From Flexilinea sp. (GTDB lineage Bacteria; Chloroflexota; Anaerolineae; Anaerolineales; Anaerolineaceae): 64,000 nt of DNA. Under the pieces are notes generated by a model, which was not told where the DNA came from, searched no databases, and saw nothing but the letters and a program-made list of their open reading frames with translations. The stretch is taken from positions 1 through 64,000 of the forward strand of contig JAPKMT010000006.1 in assembly GCA_026645735.1 (NCBI GenBank). Direction: 5' to 3'. Below are positions 1 through 9,621 of the stretch, in pieces (the stretch's first letter is position 1; every line of letters begins with the position of its first letter). The translations under genes and the position numbers were made by a program.

Positions 1-86
1 GCCGCTGCACCACACGCTTCACAGAAAGACGATCCCTCTTCCACATCTGCTCCACATTCCAAGCACTTACCCATTTTCATCTCCAT
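1..86 (-). CDS. zinc-ribbon protein, N-terminus only (runs off window)
   Basis: Reverse-strand translation MEMKMGKCLECGADVEEGSSFCEACGAAA; two CxxC knuckles; AGGGAG upstream of the ATG. Confidence 0.6.
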   Translation of the reverse strand, partial: MEMKMGKCLECGADVEEGSSFCEACGAA

Positions 87-106
87 TAATCAACTCCCTG
101 ATTGAA

Positions 107-149
107 TAGCAATTTGAAATATGGAGAGAATCAATATTTCGAATTACTG
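107..149. repeat. internally deleted copy of the palindromic MITE-like family
   Basis: TAGCAATTTGAAATATGGAGAGAATCAATATTTCGAATTACTG: both termini present, central hairpin missing. Confidence 0.65.
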
Positions 150-180
150 TTAACTGAATTCTAAAATTCAGTAATCTACT

Positions 181-804
181 TTAAATAAAATTTTGTGGAT
201 CCATAGACGGATAGCGGCAAGCACGACACCTTTTTTCACCAATCGGATAAACCTTTCCGCATACCATGCACAACTGGTTTTTTCCATCCCGATTCAGCTT
301 TTCAGGGAAATCATAGCCCTTCACTTTAATCACTTGATCGCCCACCGAATAATACTCCATCAAACTGGCATTGCCAAACAGGCTTTTTTTCCCTTTGTCG
401 GTGTTAAAAATGAACTGAACGCCATTTTCTCTTTCTATCACCTTAACAAGTTGTCCTTTCCAGGTACTGCCTCCTTTTCGAAGGGTAGCCACACCCAATA
501 TCGTGGTAAACACAATAAAAAAGCCTAAAGACAACCAAACATCTTTTGATAATTCGCCTACATCTTTCCAAATGATAAATAAAACGATGGGAATGAGTAG
601 CAGACCAAATATTAGCGCCCATGCAATACGTTGACGCATGAAGCTGCCTGATCGGGCATGTGCCTCCTTACGGTCAATTGCAGGTTCTGTTGCCTGACTT
701 TCTTCCGATTCCAGTAGCGGATGGCCACAGGCATCACAAAAATTACTGTCTTGTGTAATTTGTGCACCACAATGATCACAGTACCGATGTTCGTCTACTG
801 ACAT
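181..804 (-). CDS. zinc-ribbon membrane protein
   Basis: ORF 207 aa; N-terminal CDHCGAQITQDSNFCDACGHPL, two hydrophobic segments, C-terminal CxxC pair; AAGGAG upstream of ATG. Confidence 0.8.
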   Translation of the reverse strand: MSVDEHRYCDHCGAQITQDSNFCDACGHPLLESEESQATEPAIDRKEAHARSGSFMRQRIAWALIFGLLLIPIVLFIIWKDVGELSKDVWLSLGFFIVFTTILGVATLRKGGSTWKGQLVKVIERENGVQFIFNTDKGKKSLFGNASLMEYYSVGDQVIKVKGYDFPEKLNRDGKNQLCMVCGKVYPIGEKRCRACRYPSMDPQNFI

Positions 805-875
805 TTTTTTCTCCTTGCGTTATCGTCTCAATCACTTTATCAATAGTTCCTCTCCAGATACTGGATGATCTATAC

Positions 876-998
876 CAGCGATTCGAAATATGAGAAGGAA
901 TATTCGTTATCGTGTTGATTTTGCGCGGAGCGCAAAATCAACACGATAACAATTTTTCTCTTTTTTCTCAAGAGGCTTTTGCAAATATTGAATTGCTG
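876..998. mobile_element. MITE-like palindromic element, copy 1
   Basis: CAGCGATTCGAAATATG...GAATTGCTG ends; perfect 21-bp stem, 3-nt loop hairpin at 906-950; perfect 9-bp direct repeat GATCTATAC at 867-875 and 999-1007. Confidence 0.85.
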
Positions 999-1008
999 GA
1001 TCTATACA

Positions 1009-1073
1009 CAGCAAATTGACTTTTCGAATCAATTAAGAACAACAATCCATTCTTTTCATCTTTCGAATTGCAG
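1009..1073. repeat. decayed partial copy of the same family
   Basis: CAGCAAATTGACTTTTCGAATCAATTAAGAAC...TTTCGAATTGCAG. Confidence 0.45.
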
Positions 1074-1143
1074 GCCCATCGCCAAATAAAACACCTGATC
1101 AGGTTTCGTTTCCCTGGTTGATCTCACCGCTCTAATTCCAGGA

Positions 1144-2511
1144 TCAACTCACCTTCATGCCGCAATTCTTGCAAAACGCCGCTCCAGGACGGATAGGCTG
1201 TCCACATTGTTTGCAGATGTTTACCGGTACTGGCGTTGCCTCCACCTTGGTTCCACAAACCTTGCAAAAGCGCGCGGTAGGGCTAAGTGATGCACCGCAA
1301 CTGCTACATACGCTTGTACTGGATTGTCGACTGGATGGATGGATGAGCTGCTGAACTGGCGCAACAGGAGGTGGAGCAGGAGAAATCACTGGTGGTGTCG
1401 GCGATTTCCGAGCACGAGATTGCGCTTGTACGGTCACCTTTGAATCTTTCGGTCGAGATGCGCCAGGCCGTTCGGCTTTTACAAAAGAAACTGGCTTCTC
1501 GGACTTTTTGGACCCCAGCATATTGGATATAAACTCAAAAACACGCTGTTTTAAAACCCATCCGCTAATCATTTGCGGCACGATTAATTTCTCTTCTAAG
1601 TTCGTTGGGATGAACTGCCAAAGAACGGATGACTGCAAACAATATATGGATTTCATAGCGTCATGTCCATCCGTAGATACGCTCTCCAATCCTAAAGTAA
1701 GATCCCACCAGGCCAAACAACGCAAAGCCACTAACAGGTCTTTGGCTACAAAATACACTGATTCTACTTCGCCGGGATATTGATTCTCATTTTCCAGCCC
1801 GAGATAGAATTCATTGACAAAAGCCAATAACCAGAATTCAAGTTCTTTCAGCGTCACCTGTGGCAAAGGTTTGCCAGTAAGGCTTACATAAGCAGCGATC
1901 AAAGATTCATGGGTAGTACCATTCACCCCTTTAAGGATCCGCTCGTGCCACGAATTCAATGTTAAGTTCAGTGGGCGGTTGGGACGCCAATTAGGATCGG
2001 GGTATGGATAGATCTCATTAAAAAGGTCTGCTAACGCAAGCAACGCAGCAAAACCGGATGGTGCAAGCGGAGGCAAATAATCCTGCGGAAAGCTCAGGTT
2101 TGAAATATGTTCCATGGGATTACATAATTCATCTGTCAGGGTTTGAAGGTAAAACGGAAAAATCAATTCAACGCCTGTATCTGGTCGGGTTTTAAGCAGT
2201 AAGATTTCACTTTCAGGAGTAACCTCATATGCGAAACTGCTGCTGACTGGTTTGCGGTGGTAACCCTGTTTGATGTGAATTGGCAATTTTGCCCCTGCCA
2301 TGGTTCTCAAATAGGTTTCCAATTGGTCAACAGGCAGCTTGCTTCGCAAGACTTCCATAAGATTTGAAACGTGGCGTTGCTCTGGCCAGCGATTAAGAAG
2401 AGATTGCTTTCTCAGTGGGTTATTCTTCTCAACGACAATGCCATAATGCTCCATTAAGAAAGCCAGTTCACCCGGCTGCAGCCAAATGCGGTTGATGGAT
2501 GCTTGTTCCAT
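1144..2511 (-). CDS. hypothetical protein with two C-terminal zinc ribbons
   Basis: C-terminal CSSCGASLSPTARFCKVCG and CKQCGQPIRPGAAFCKNCG; start placed at MEQASIN behind GGAGG rather than at the longest-ORF start. Confidence 0.75.
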   Translation of the reverse strand: MEQASINRIWLQPGELAFLMEHYGIVVEKNNPLRKQSLLNRWPEQRHVSNLMEVLRSKLPVDQLETYLRTMAGAKLPIHIKQGYHRKPVSSSFAYEVTPESEILLLKTRPDTGVELIFPFYLQTLTDELCNPMEHISNLSFPQDYLPPLAPSGFAALLALADLFNEIYPYPDPNWRPNRPLNLTLNSWHERILKGVNGTTHESLIAAYVSLTGKPLPQVTLKELEFWLLAFVNEFYLGLENENQYPGEVESVYFVAKDLLVALRCLAWWDLTLGLESVSTDGHDAMKSIYCLQSSVLWQFIPTNLEEKLIVPQMISGWVLKQRVFEFISNMLGSKKSEKPVSFVKAERPGASRPKDSKVTVQAQSRARKSPTPPVISPAPPPVAPVQQLIHPSSRQSSTSVCSSCGASLSPTARFCKVCGTKVEATPVPVNICKQCGQPIRPGAAFCKNCGMKVS

Positions 2512-2542
2512 TTTGTCATGACCTCCAGAAATCCCAGAAACT

Positions 2543-5500
2543 TTATTTCTTCTTGGTGGCAAGCTTCATGCTCTCAAGGTTACTGGATATGTATTTTTGG
2601 GTGAAATCATCCACATCTTTGCCTAGGCCTAGGTCGTTGATTAATTGGTTCGTCTGAGCAATCGATTTCGGGCTGAATTTTTCTTTTTTAACCTTGGTGA
2701 TCGCATTCATAACTTGCTGAACTTTCGGTTCGATCGTTCCAACATCGTAGTCCTGATTTTCATATCCTTCACGTACCTGATTAAGCTGTTCTACTCCTTT
2801 TGCAGCTTGAGCGTAAGCATCAGCGAAGGCGCCTTTTTCCATGCTGTCTCTCACCTTTGTTTCGTACATGAGACCCAGTCCTTGTGCGTCTTTTAATTTC
2901 GATTTACCCTCATGCACTTGTGTAATATTTGAGCCCACCTGTGCTTTTCTGTAAGTTAGTTTTTTGTTTTTGTCATGTACATACTTTTTTCGCCACGAAT
3001 CAGGATCTTTTACGATTTTGCCGCTTTCGTCGATCCACACAATCCCTTGATCAGTAAAATCCGGGCAGGCTTCTTTATTGAATCTTGCAGCAGCCAATTG
3101 ACCATGTGCTTCGGTATATTGCCTGCCTTCTTCCATGGTGAATTCTCTACCTTCAGCGGTTTCGGCAAAGATCTGATAAGACTTGCCCTGGTAAAGCTCT
3201 TCCTCAATTTCAATGAATTTTTCCTCGCCTGTATCCGGATCGGTTTCTATGTAACCCAGGCGATAATCACGATCTGTCCCCAAATCCAAACCGTCTTTCC
3301 CGGGTGTCCGAAAATCACCAACAGTTATTCGCTTGCCTTTATACTGCGGCAGTTCTTCCTGTGCCCAATTGACCAACTCCTCATCATGTTCACGATATAT
3401 TTTTTCACGCGCATTAGAAAAAGCCTCCTGTATCTCACGAGGGGCATTTTTTAAAGTACGCGTAGCGTCCAGGTCACCCATTATTTCCAACACAGCTTTC
3501 CTGTCTGTTACAAATTCTCCATCAATTTTTCTGGTTGCTTTTTTGATCTTATCCGTTGCCCATTTATATTTCGGGTCATCTAAATCCGCAGAACCAGTAA
3601 CCCCTTCTTGATCCTCGGTTTCATCCTGATCTGGGGTTTCCTCCTGTTCTGTCCAGCCACTTTCTTCATAAGCCTCCATAATGTCGTCATAAGCCTCTCC
3701 AGCTTTTAACTTGGCGAGCGACGCTTCCTTTGATCCTGCAATCTCTTCCTGTAATACCTCGGACAAATTCTTATCACCTTTTTTACCCACTAATTCGCCA
3801 AGGTAATCACCAATAACATCATCAGTGGCTTCCCAGGTGGTCATTTTTGCAGCTTCATAAATCGATTTCCCTTCAAGGTACAGCTCCATAAAACGAATAA
3901 GGGGCTTAATGATCTTGAATACCACCCAGCCAGGAATGACGACTCGCCAGTTGCTGCCGACAACGATTATCTGACGGTTTTCCAATTCCTTTTGCAGCCA
4001 TTCCATTCCTTTATCTCTGGCTGCATCTTTAGCGACTTTCATCATAGCCCAAACATCGGTGAGCTGACTCAGGATTTGTTGAATATATCCTTGTGCCCAT
4101 TCAAAGGGAGTCTTCTTTTCATAGATCCCGGCATTGATGCAGTCAATCAACAGATTTTTTACAAATGGAGCCCATTTCTGACCTGTCGGGCCAAGTTTTG
4201 TTGCGATGATGGCATTAAAGCAGTGATCGCCCGCCCATTCTGTCCATTCCAAAACAGTCTCAATCCGTGCAGCCCAATTGCCCTCTGCCAGGTAACCTTG
4301 TCCCCCTTCTCCCAGGATCAGCAATTGTGTGATATTCCAGATTTTTCGGCGCAATTGGTAGAGACCTTCAGGTCCGAGCACGGGTGCATATTTGTCAAAG
4401 ATCTCTTGCATCTTGCGTTGATAATCACCGGGGACAAATTTGGTGATCATAAGCTGGCAGCGCTGCATTTCCAACATGCGCTCAAAAATCGGCATCGCCG
4501 TCGTTTCTACGCCCAGTGTGAACTCAGCCGAAAACTCTCCCGATATTGCCATGTAATTAACTCGCATGACACGACCATCCACCAGCAGCTCGTGCTCGAT
4601 CCAAAAACAGTATCTCTCTGCTGCCAATCCGCTGCGTTCAAATTCGATGCCCTGTTTTTTGATACAGAGATTCCCAACTTCCATTGCGTTTGCAGTTTCT
4701 TCATCCGAAACTAATGAACTGAACTCAATGTCCAGTTCTCTCTCCGGGTTTGCTTCCAGTTTGCGTCTCTCTGGATTCCATAGAAGCAGACGGAAATCAA
4801 TCAATCGAGGTTCTTGACTGCCATCAGCCATCAAATGGAATGTGCCGTCACGTGATTGACCTTGTGTATCGATGAAGAGCCCTTCCTGATAAATCCCGAC
4901 ACTAACCCTTTTCTCCAGTTCTATTTCATCCTGTGTGGCAGTAATGTTGAGTTCACCCGAGGCATATAAACCGCCTGGGTGCGTGGTTAACGTTGAGTCC
5001 TTTTCGCCGCATTCGGTGATGACCAACGTGGCACTGGAATCCTCAACATCTTCAAATGAAATCTTGATCGGCAGGCGCGAATTATCCCAATTACAGGTGA
5101 AATCCCAAACCTCTCCGCTCTGCGGGTTGATCCAAAATTTAATCTCGGATTTTTCACCCGCACCCAACAGAAAGTTTGCCCTGTCAGGTTGGTACTCAAG
5201 CGTAACTTCACCTGCCAGGCCGATGGTGATGGATGCATTCAGTTCCTTCTCCTCGTATTTGCCACTCACCTTAATCTGAACATCATTAGGCGGTGGTTGA
5301 CTACCTGGATGATCCTGCGGTTTGGAAGCCTGAATGTAGATATACTGCCACTCCCCTTCTTTTGTTTTCTCGCTTGTCTCAAGCCAAGTCTTCCCAACGC
5401 CGCTGATTGAAAATTCCAGTGATTCTTGTGCTGCTTCCAGCTTTTTCTCATCTGTCTCACCTTCCACCACCACGCAGGCATAAACATTCAGTCCATCTTT

Positions 5501-6832
5501 GCCATCCGTTCGCAGTGTGCGTCGGTTGTCACTGGTTTCAATCTTGATCGCAATCTCGCTCTCAATGTCAATATTGACCTGAGCGCTGGAGCTCGTGCCA
5601 CCCACCCTGCCAATCACGTTCAATTGAAAACTGAGATTGGTCACCTTACCTGCAATACTTAAATTGCTCTTCAATGAACCCTGCGCACGGCGCGGTGTGA
5701 TGTTCAAAAAATTGGTATTGGCTGGCTGTTCAACGGATAGATCAGCTTTCGAGGCCAGTTTGTAGCCACCCTGTTTGTTCACCTCCCATACCGTCGCCTC
5801 CAAATTAGCCGGCTGATTCTGGTTGATTTGCAGGTGATCCTGGCTGATCTGCAAAATGTAACCTGCAGGTTCATCATCTTCATTCTGATCTTTTTTATTT
5901 TTCCTTGTAGAGGGATTTTTTCTTTTTGCCCGGGCCGCCAAAGCCCTGGCGGCTGCTCCCACCGCCACACCTCCTGCAGCGATTGCACCAACCACAGTCA
6001 CCCAAGGTGTACCTACTTCATTGCCTGTTTGCGATTCGCTCTCCCCAGCCAATCTAATTCGAAACGAGTTTGCTAAATCCCAAAGATCACTCGAAATCGC
6101 TTGATCATATGATTTGTAATCCCCCTGATAATTCGTATATGTAAAAACATCAATCGCAATAATCGAACATAAAGCGTTTTCATCACGTTCCTCAGCCACA
6201 CACATTAATCGATGAAAATCCTTAGCCCTAGAGTAGTTTTTTGTTATGTCAATATAGATTGCAGGAAGGTGATGAGATGATGCGTTATTCAACGGAAACA
6301 TGATTTCGGTGAAGTCCGAGTAAGCTAAATCCCCTTCTTCTGAAAATATTTCTTGATTTAAAGAACTTAAGTCATAATTGGCGACAAATTCCGAAAATTC
6401 GCCATACGTGATGGATGTAAATCCATCTTTCGGCGTGTCGATTGAGCCCCTAGTACCCCGAGTTGTATAAACATATAAAGCATATTCATAAGCGATTTCT
6501 TCTTTCCTAATGTCGTTTGGAGATTTCTCAAAGGTATTCCCTGTCTCTATATATCTCTCAGGCATAGAACACCATATTTCGTGATCAAATAAATCAATAA
6601 AGGCATTCGATTCGTTCCCTGGATATTGGCAATACATCTCAATACCAAGATCTTCCATTTTGGACCCAATCCAGAATCGGTGTGAGTCCATGTTTTCATC
6701 GAAGATCACAAAGGGTAAATCCGAATCTTCGTTGAGCTTATCCTCTTGAGCCAATCCGATCTGATGATGTCCAAGTAGCACGAATCCGGTGAGGATTAAG
6801 ACTAGAAAGGATCGAGTATTGAATTTTGACAT
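2543..6832 (-). CDS. large exported or membrane-anchored protein, beta-rich middle, unassigned C-terminal domain
   Basis: ORF 1429 aa; signal-like MSKFNTRSFLVLILTGFVLLGHHQIGLAQ; Gly/Ala hydrophobic segment PWVTVVGAIAAGGVAVGAAARAL; long beta-rich middle, helical and charged C-terminal region. Confidence 0.8.
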   Translation of the reverse strand: MSKFNTRSFLVLILTGFVLLGHHQIGLAQEDKLNEDSDLPFVIFDENMDSHRFWIGSKMEDLGIEMYCQYPGNESNAFIDLFDHEIWCSMPERYIETGNTFEKSPNDIRKEEIAYEYALYVYTTRGTRGSIDTPKDGFTSITYGEFSEFVANYDLSSLNQEIFSEEGDLAYSDFTEIMFPLNNASSHHLPAIYIDITKNYSRAKDFHRLMCVAEERDENALCSIIAIDVFTYTNYQGDYKSYDQAISSDLWDLANSFRIRLAGESESQTGNEVGTPWVTVVGAIAAGGVAVGAAARALAARAKRKNPSTRKNKKDQNEDDEPAGYILQISQDHLQINQNQPANLEATVWEVNKQGGYKLASKADLSVEQPANTNFLNITPRRAQGSLKSNLSIAGKVTNLSFQLNVIGRVGGTSSSAQVNIDIESEIAIKIETSDNRRTLRTDGKDGLNVYACVVVEGETDEKKLEAAQESLEFSISGVGKTWLETSEKTKEGEWQYIYIQASKPQDHPGSQPPPNDVQIKVSGKYEEKELNASITIGLAGEVTLEYQPDRANFLLGAGEKSEIKFWINPQSGEVWDFTCNWDNSRLPIKISFEDVEDSSATLVITECGEKDSTLTTHPGGLYASGELNITATQDEIELEKRVSVGIYQEGLFIDTQGQSRDGTFHLMADGSQEPRLIDFRLLLWNPERRKLEANPERELDIEFSSLVSDEETANAMEVGNLCIKKQGIEFERSGLAAERYCFWIEHELLVDGRVMRVNYMAISGEFSAEFTLGVETTAMPIFERMLEMQRCQLMITKFVPGDYQRKMQEIFDKYAPVLGPEGLYQLRRKIWNITQLLILGEGGQGYLAEGNWAARIETVLEWTEWAGDHCFNAIIATKLGPTGQKWAPFVKNLLIDCINAGIYEKKTPFEWAQGYIQQILSQLTDVWAMMKVAKDAARDKGMEWLQKELENRQIIVVGSNWRVVIPGWVVFKIIKPLIRFMELYLEGKSIYEAAKMTTWEATDDVIGDYLGELVGKKGDKNLSEVLQEEIAGSKEASLAKLKAGEAYDDIMEAYEESGWTEQEETPDQDETEDQEGVTGSADLDDPKYKWATDKIKKATRKIDGEFVTDRKAVLEIMGDLDATRTLKNAPREIQEAFSNAREKIYREHDEELVNWAQEELPQYKGKRITVGDFRTPGKDGLDLGTDRDYRLGYIETDPDTGEEKFIEIEEELYQGKSYQIFAETAEGREFTMEEGRQYTEAHGQLAAARFNKEACPDFTDQGIVWIDESGKIVKDPDSWRKKYVHDKNKKLTYRKAQVGSNITQVHEGKSKLKDAQGLGLMYETKVRDSMEKGAFADAYAQAAKGVEQLNQVREGYENQDYDVGTIEPKVQQVMNAITKVKKEKFSPKSIAQTNQLINDLGLGKDVDDFTQKYISSNLESMKLATKKK

Positions 6833-6852
6833 TTCTTCGCCTTTTCACCAAC

Positions 6853-7587
6853 TTATTTTCGCAAACATTTAATTCCAGCACCTACCGCCGCCAGCACGGA
6901 CAGACCTTGTGTGATTCCATCGGGCAATAGTCCACCCAGCATAGTTGGGTTGTCCATTACTTGTATGATAGTGTTAAGTAGAGGACCTCCCTGCATGAGC
7001 GCCAGCACGACGTTAGCGATCAACATGAGGATGGATGCCAACCCGCGTCGTTTGCCTGCAATCGCTCCAGTTATTAAATTGACCAACGCCAATCCAATCT
7101 TCGGGACCATCATGCTTGCGCTTTGGCCGCTATTCGTCAGAAGAGGTGGGACCAACGCAGCAATCGTGGTAATAAAAGAGAAGAAAGCTGGTCCCAAGAG
7201 TGAAGAACCCAGTTGAGCTGCTCCGGAGGAGAGAGACTTGCCGGCTGACTGAACGGCGGCCAGGCCGGCTGATTTCAGGATATTTTGAATGGCATTGGGA
7301 GGCATCTGATTGCCTACCACCACCTGCCAGGGTGCGCCCGAGACGGCCGCTTTCAATGCGGCTGTACCAGCAGACTTGGCAGCTTGGCTGATTGTTGAGG
7401 TGATTTGCGATTCGTCTTTCTTTCCAGCTTGTATTGGATTCGGGATACTTCCTTGACGCGAAACAGCTTGCTCTTGAGGTTGGGCTGCACCCACCACAGC
7501 CAGTGGCTTGCCGCATGCTTTACAAAAACGCGCACCGGGTCGTTGGCGCTCACCACAGTAAGAGCAAAATAGGGGTTGGACATTCAT
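6853..7587 (-). CDS. zinc-ribbon protein with hydrophobic Gly/Ala-rich C-terminal region
   Basis: CSYCGERQRPGARFCKACGKPL; start MNVQPLF behind GGAGG. Confidence 0.75.
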   Translation of the reverse strand: MNVQPLFCSYCGERQRPGARFCKACGKPLAVVGAAQPQEQAVSRQGSIPNPIQAGKKDESQITSTISQAAKSAGTAALKAAVSGAPWQVVVGNQMPPNAIQNILKSAGLAAVQSAGKSLSSGAAQLGSSLLGPAFFSFITTIAALVPPLLTNSGQSASMMVPKIGLALVNLITGAIAGKRRGLASILMLIANVVLALMQGGPLLNTIIQVMDNPTMLGGLLPDGITQGLSVLAAVGAGIKCLRK

Positions 7588-7933
7588 TCTGTTACCTCCG
7601 TGGTTTCTTACCAAGAGATGCCGGGGGAGGATTTCTTATAAATTCTATTCCTACACAGGGAAGTAAAAATCCTGGCAGAGTTTCAGGCACATGTCTCCTA
7701 TTAATAAACCGTCCAATAATGGTTGGAGTTGTGGGAATTGATGTTTTAGCGCAAGAAGCGTTGACGGGTTAACCAGCAAATCTTTGTTTTACTTGGTCGC
7801 TTTTCAAAGACCGAGTTCTTTCTGATGGTGGCAGTCCCATTAAATCTTTATCCCCACGGTTTGCTCGAACGCAAGCGGATCAAGACTTGGCCTGACTAAG
7901 AAACTTCTATTTCTTAACCCTTTAAGATTATTT

Positions 7934-7981
7934 GTTTAATAAAGAGTTTAATATAGAGTTTAATAAAGAGTTTAACATAAT
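7934..7981. repeat. 12-bp tandem repeat, four units
   Basis: GTTTAATAAAGA / GTTTAATATAGA / GTTTAATAAAGA / GTTTAACATAAT. Confidence 0.85.
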
Positions 7982-8050
7982 TTGAGATGTAATTCAATGA
8001 TTGCACGCGAATCCGAATAAATAATAACTGTTTTTTGCGACACTTTTTTC

Positions 8051-8100
8051 CAGTCAATCGAAATATGGATTGACTTTTCGAATTAATGACTATTTTCTTA
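8051..8100. repeat. half copy of MITE-like element (long end)
   Basis: CAGTCAATCGAAATATGGATTGACTTTTCGAATTAATGACTATTTTC. Confidence 0.5.
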
Positions 8101-8119
8101 GAGACTTGAAAAGATAAGC

Positions 8120-8866
8120 CTATTGGGCACAGGGGAAATAGGTAACCTCTTTATAAATTTTTGTCTGATAAGAGCCGTCTGGAAGAAAAATTTGGAATTC
8201 AAACCAGGACTCACCCAACAGCGGTGGGTAATTGAAATTGTTTGTTCCTCCCCACACATCAGCATTCAATGTATAAGAAAACTGCGTAGATGAATCTTTT
8301 TCAAGATAGTCCCCTTCCCAATCCGTAACCTGGCCATCTTTTTTGGTATTTAATCGCCATCTAAAGGCCAAAACAGGAACACTTGGATCCGTGTTGGCTT
8401 TAATCGTGAGCGTGGTCGGTCCATCCGATGAAACACAGTAAAAGACATCGCGATCAGTACCCACATGAAAGATGGGTTCACTCGAGGTCGAAGAAGCAGA
8501 ATCGACTGCAGGCGATTGTTTTTTATCTTGCGTAGCAGTAGTGCTCTCCAATTGAGAAAGCAATGAAGTGATTATTCCCGGGGCTGTCTCTTTTAATCGG
8601 TTAATCCACTGGCCAGGCTTGAGGATCAGGATGAATAGAACCACGAACACGATGATAGCTGCTGCTCCGATCAATATATACTTGCCTTTTCTGGATGGTT
8701 GAGTGGATTGTGAGGATGTCTGTGGAGTTGGTTGTGAAATTGGTTGTTGAATTTGTGGTGGATAACTGTCATGCGGTTGTGAAACGACAGCGTGCCCACA
8801 AGCTTCACAAAAATGAGCATCTGGAGCTAATTGGGCTCCACATTGTTCACAAAAATTATTTGCCAT
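8120..8866 (-). CDS. zinc-ribbon, single-TM protein with extracytoplasmic beta domain
   Basis: CEQCGAQLAPDAHFCEACGHAV, TM segment YILIGAAAIIVFVVLFILIL, AAGGAGG upstream of ATG. Confidence 0.8.
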   Translation of the reverse strand: MANNFCEQCGAQLAPDAHFCEACGHAVVSQPHDSYPPQIQQPISQPTPQTSSQSTQPSRKGKYILIGAAAIIVFVVLFILILKPGQWINRLKETAPGIITSLLSQLESTTATQDKKQSPAVDSASSTSSEPIFHVGTDRDVFYCVSSDGPTTLTIKANTDPSVPVLAFRWRLNTKKDGQVTDWEGDYLEKDSSTQFSYTLNADVWGGTNNFNYPPLLGESWFEFQIFLPDGSYQTKIYKEVTYFPCAQ

Positions 8867-8999
8867 TTTTGCCTCCTTGTTCGAACGACAAATGTATTAT
8901 CGTTATTGCAAGACACACATTGTTAGCCAGTATATTCAACCCTGATGATGATCATTGTAACAAGTCTGCTTGTTTTATGCAAATATTGAATATAACAAA

Positions 9000-9040
9000 C
9001 AGCATTCGAAGTATGGGGGAAAAAATTTGTAGTGTTTTTA
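9000..9040. repeat. truncated MITE-like end abutting the IS remnant
   Basis: CAGCATTCGAAGTATGGGGGAAAAAATTTGTAGTGTTTTTA resembles short end plus one hairpin arm, stopping where transposase-like sequence begins. Confidence 0.45.
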
Positions 9041-9053
9041 CGAGGAGAGCAGA

Positions 9054-9573
9054 TACACTCAGTTTGAGAGAATGCTGATGGACCAGGATGTTTTGCCAAT
9101 CCATGGACGGTTTTACCACCCACAGACCCAGGGGAAAATTGAACGTTTACCATCGCTCTTTGAAAAATGAGGTGCTTTTCTTGCGGAACATACAGAACCT
9201 TGATGACGCAGCGCGGACATTCAAAAACTGGCAGCAAATCTATAACTTTGAACGCCCACATTCAGCTCTTGGGAACAAATGCCCTGCAGACATATACTCC
9301 AGCAGCCCAAAACAATTTCGAGATACTGTTCCTGTCTATGATTACAACACTGAATATCGAATGTATCGCATTAATAACTGGGGGTTCTTGAGGTTCGCAA
9401 AATACCAAATCTACATCAGCGAAACCTTTCGAGATACCCATGTTCAACTGATCCCTGAGGAAAGTGAGGACATTACTTTGGTTTGTTACAGAATCTTTAT
9501 TATCGCAAAAATTGATGTTATGTGCGGAGAGTTGCTCAGTCGCAAAGCATATCGATTGAACAACTCTGTATAA
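9054..9573 (+). pseudogene. IS481-like transposase, 3' fragment with frameshift
   Basis: YTQFERMLMDQDVLPIHGRFYHPQTQGKIER in one frame, then frameshift to YHRSLKNEVLFLRN...WQQIYNFERPHSALGNKCPADIY. Confidence 0.8.
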
Positions 9574-9585
9574 TTAGCTTAGGAG

Positions 9586-9621
9586 TGTTACTCATGTGGT
9601 TGCACAACCTGTTACCTATGT
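9586..9621 (+). repeat. probable IS end motif
   Basis: TGTTACTCATGT...TGTTACCTATGT, direct repeat directly downstream of the transposase remnant. Confidence 0.5.

Noticed and set aside
876-998. Palindromic elements as plain rho-independent terminators
   Set aside because: Conserved ends outside the hairpin, 9-bp flanking duplications and placement in divergent promoter regions are not explained by terminators alone.
3992-4714. Opposite-strand ORF of 240 aa inside the giant gene (and many similar antisense ORFs in gyrA, rpoC, LAL and others)
   Set aside because: Lies fully within a better-supported long ORF, with no recognisable motif.
8695-9078. 127-aa plus-strand ORF
   Set aside because: Antisense to the zinc-ribbon gene and runs through repeat sequence; no family resemblance.
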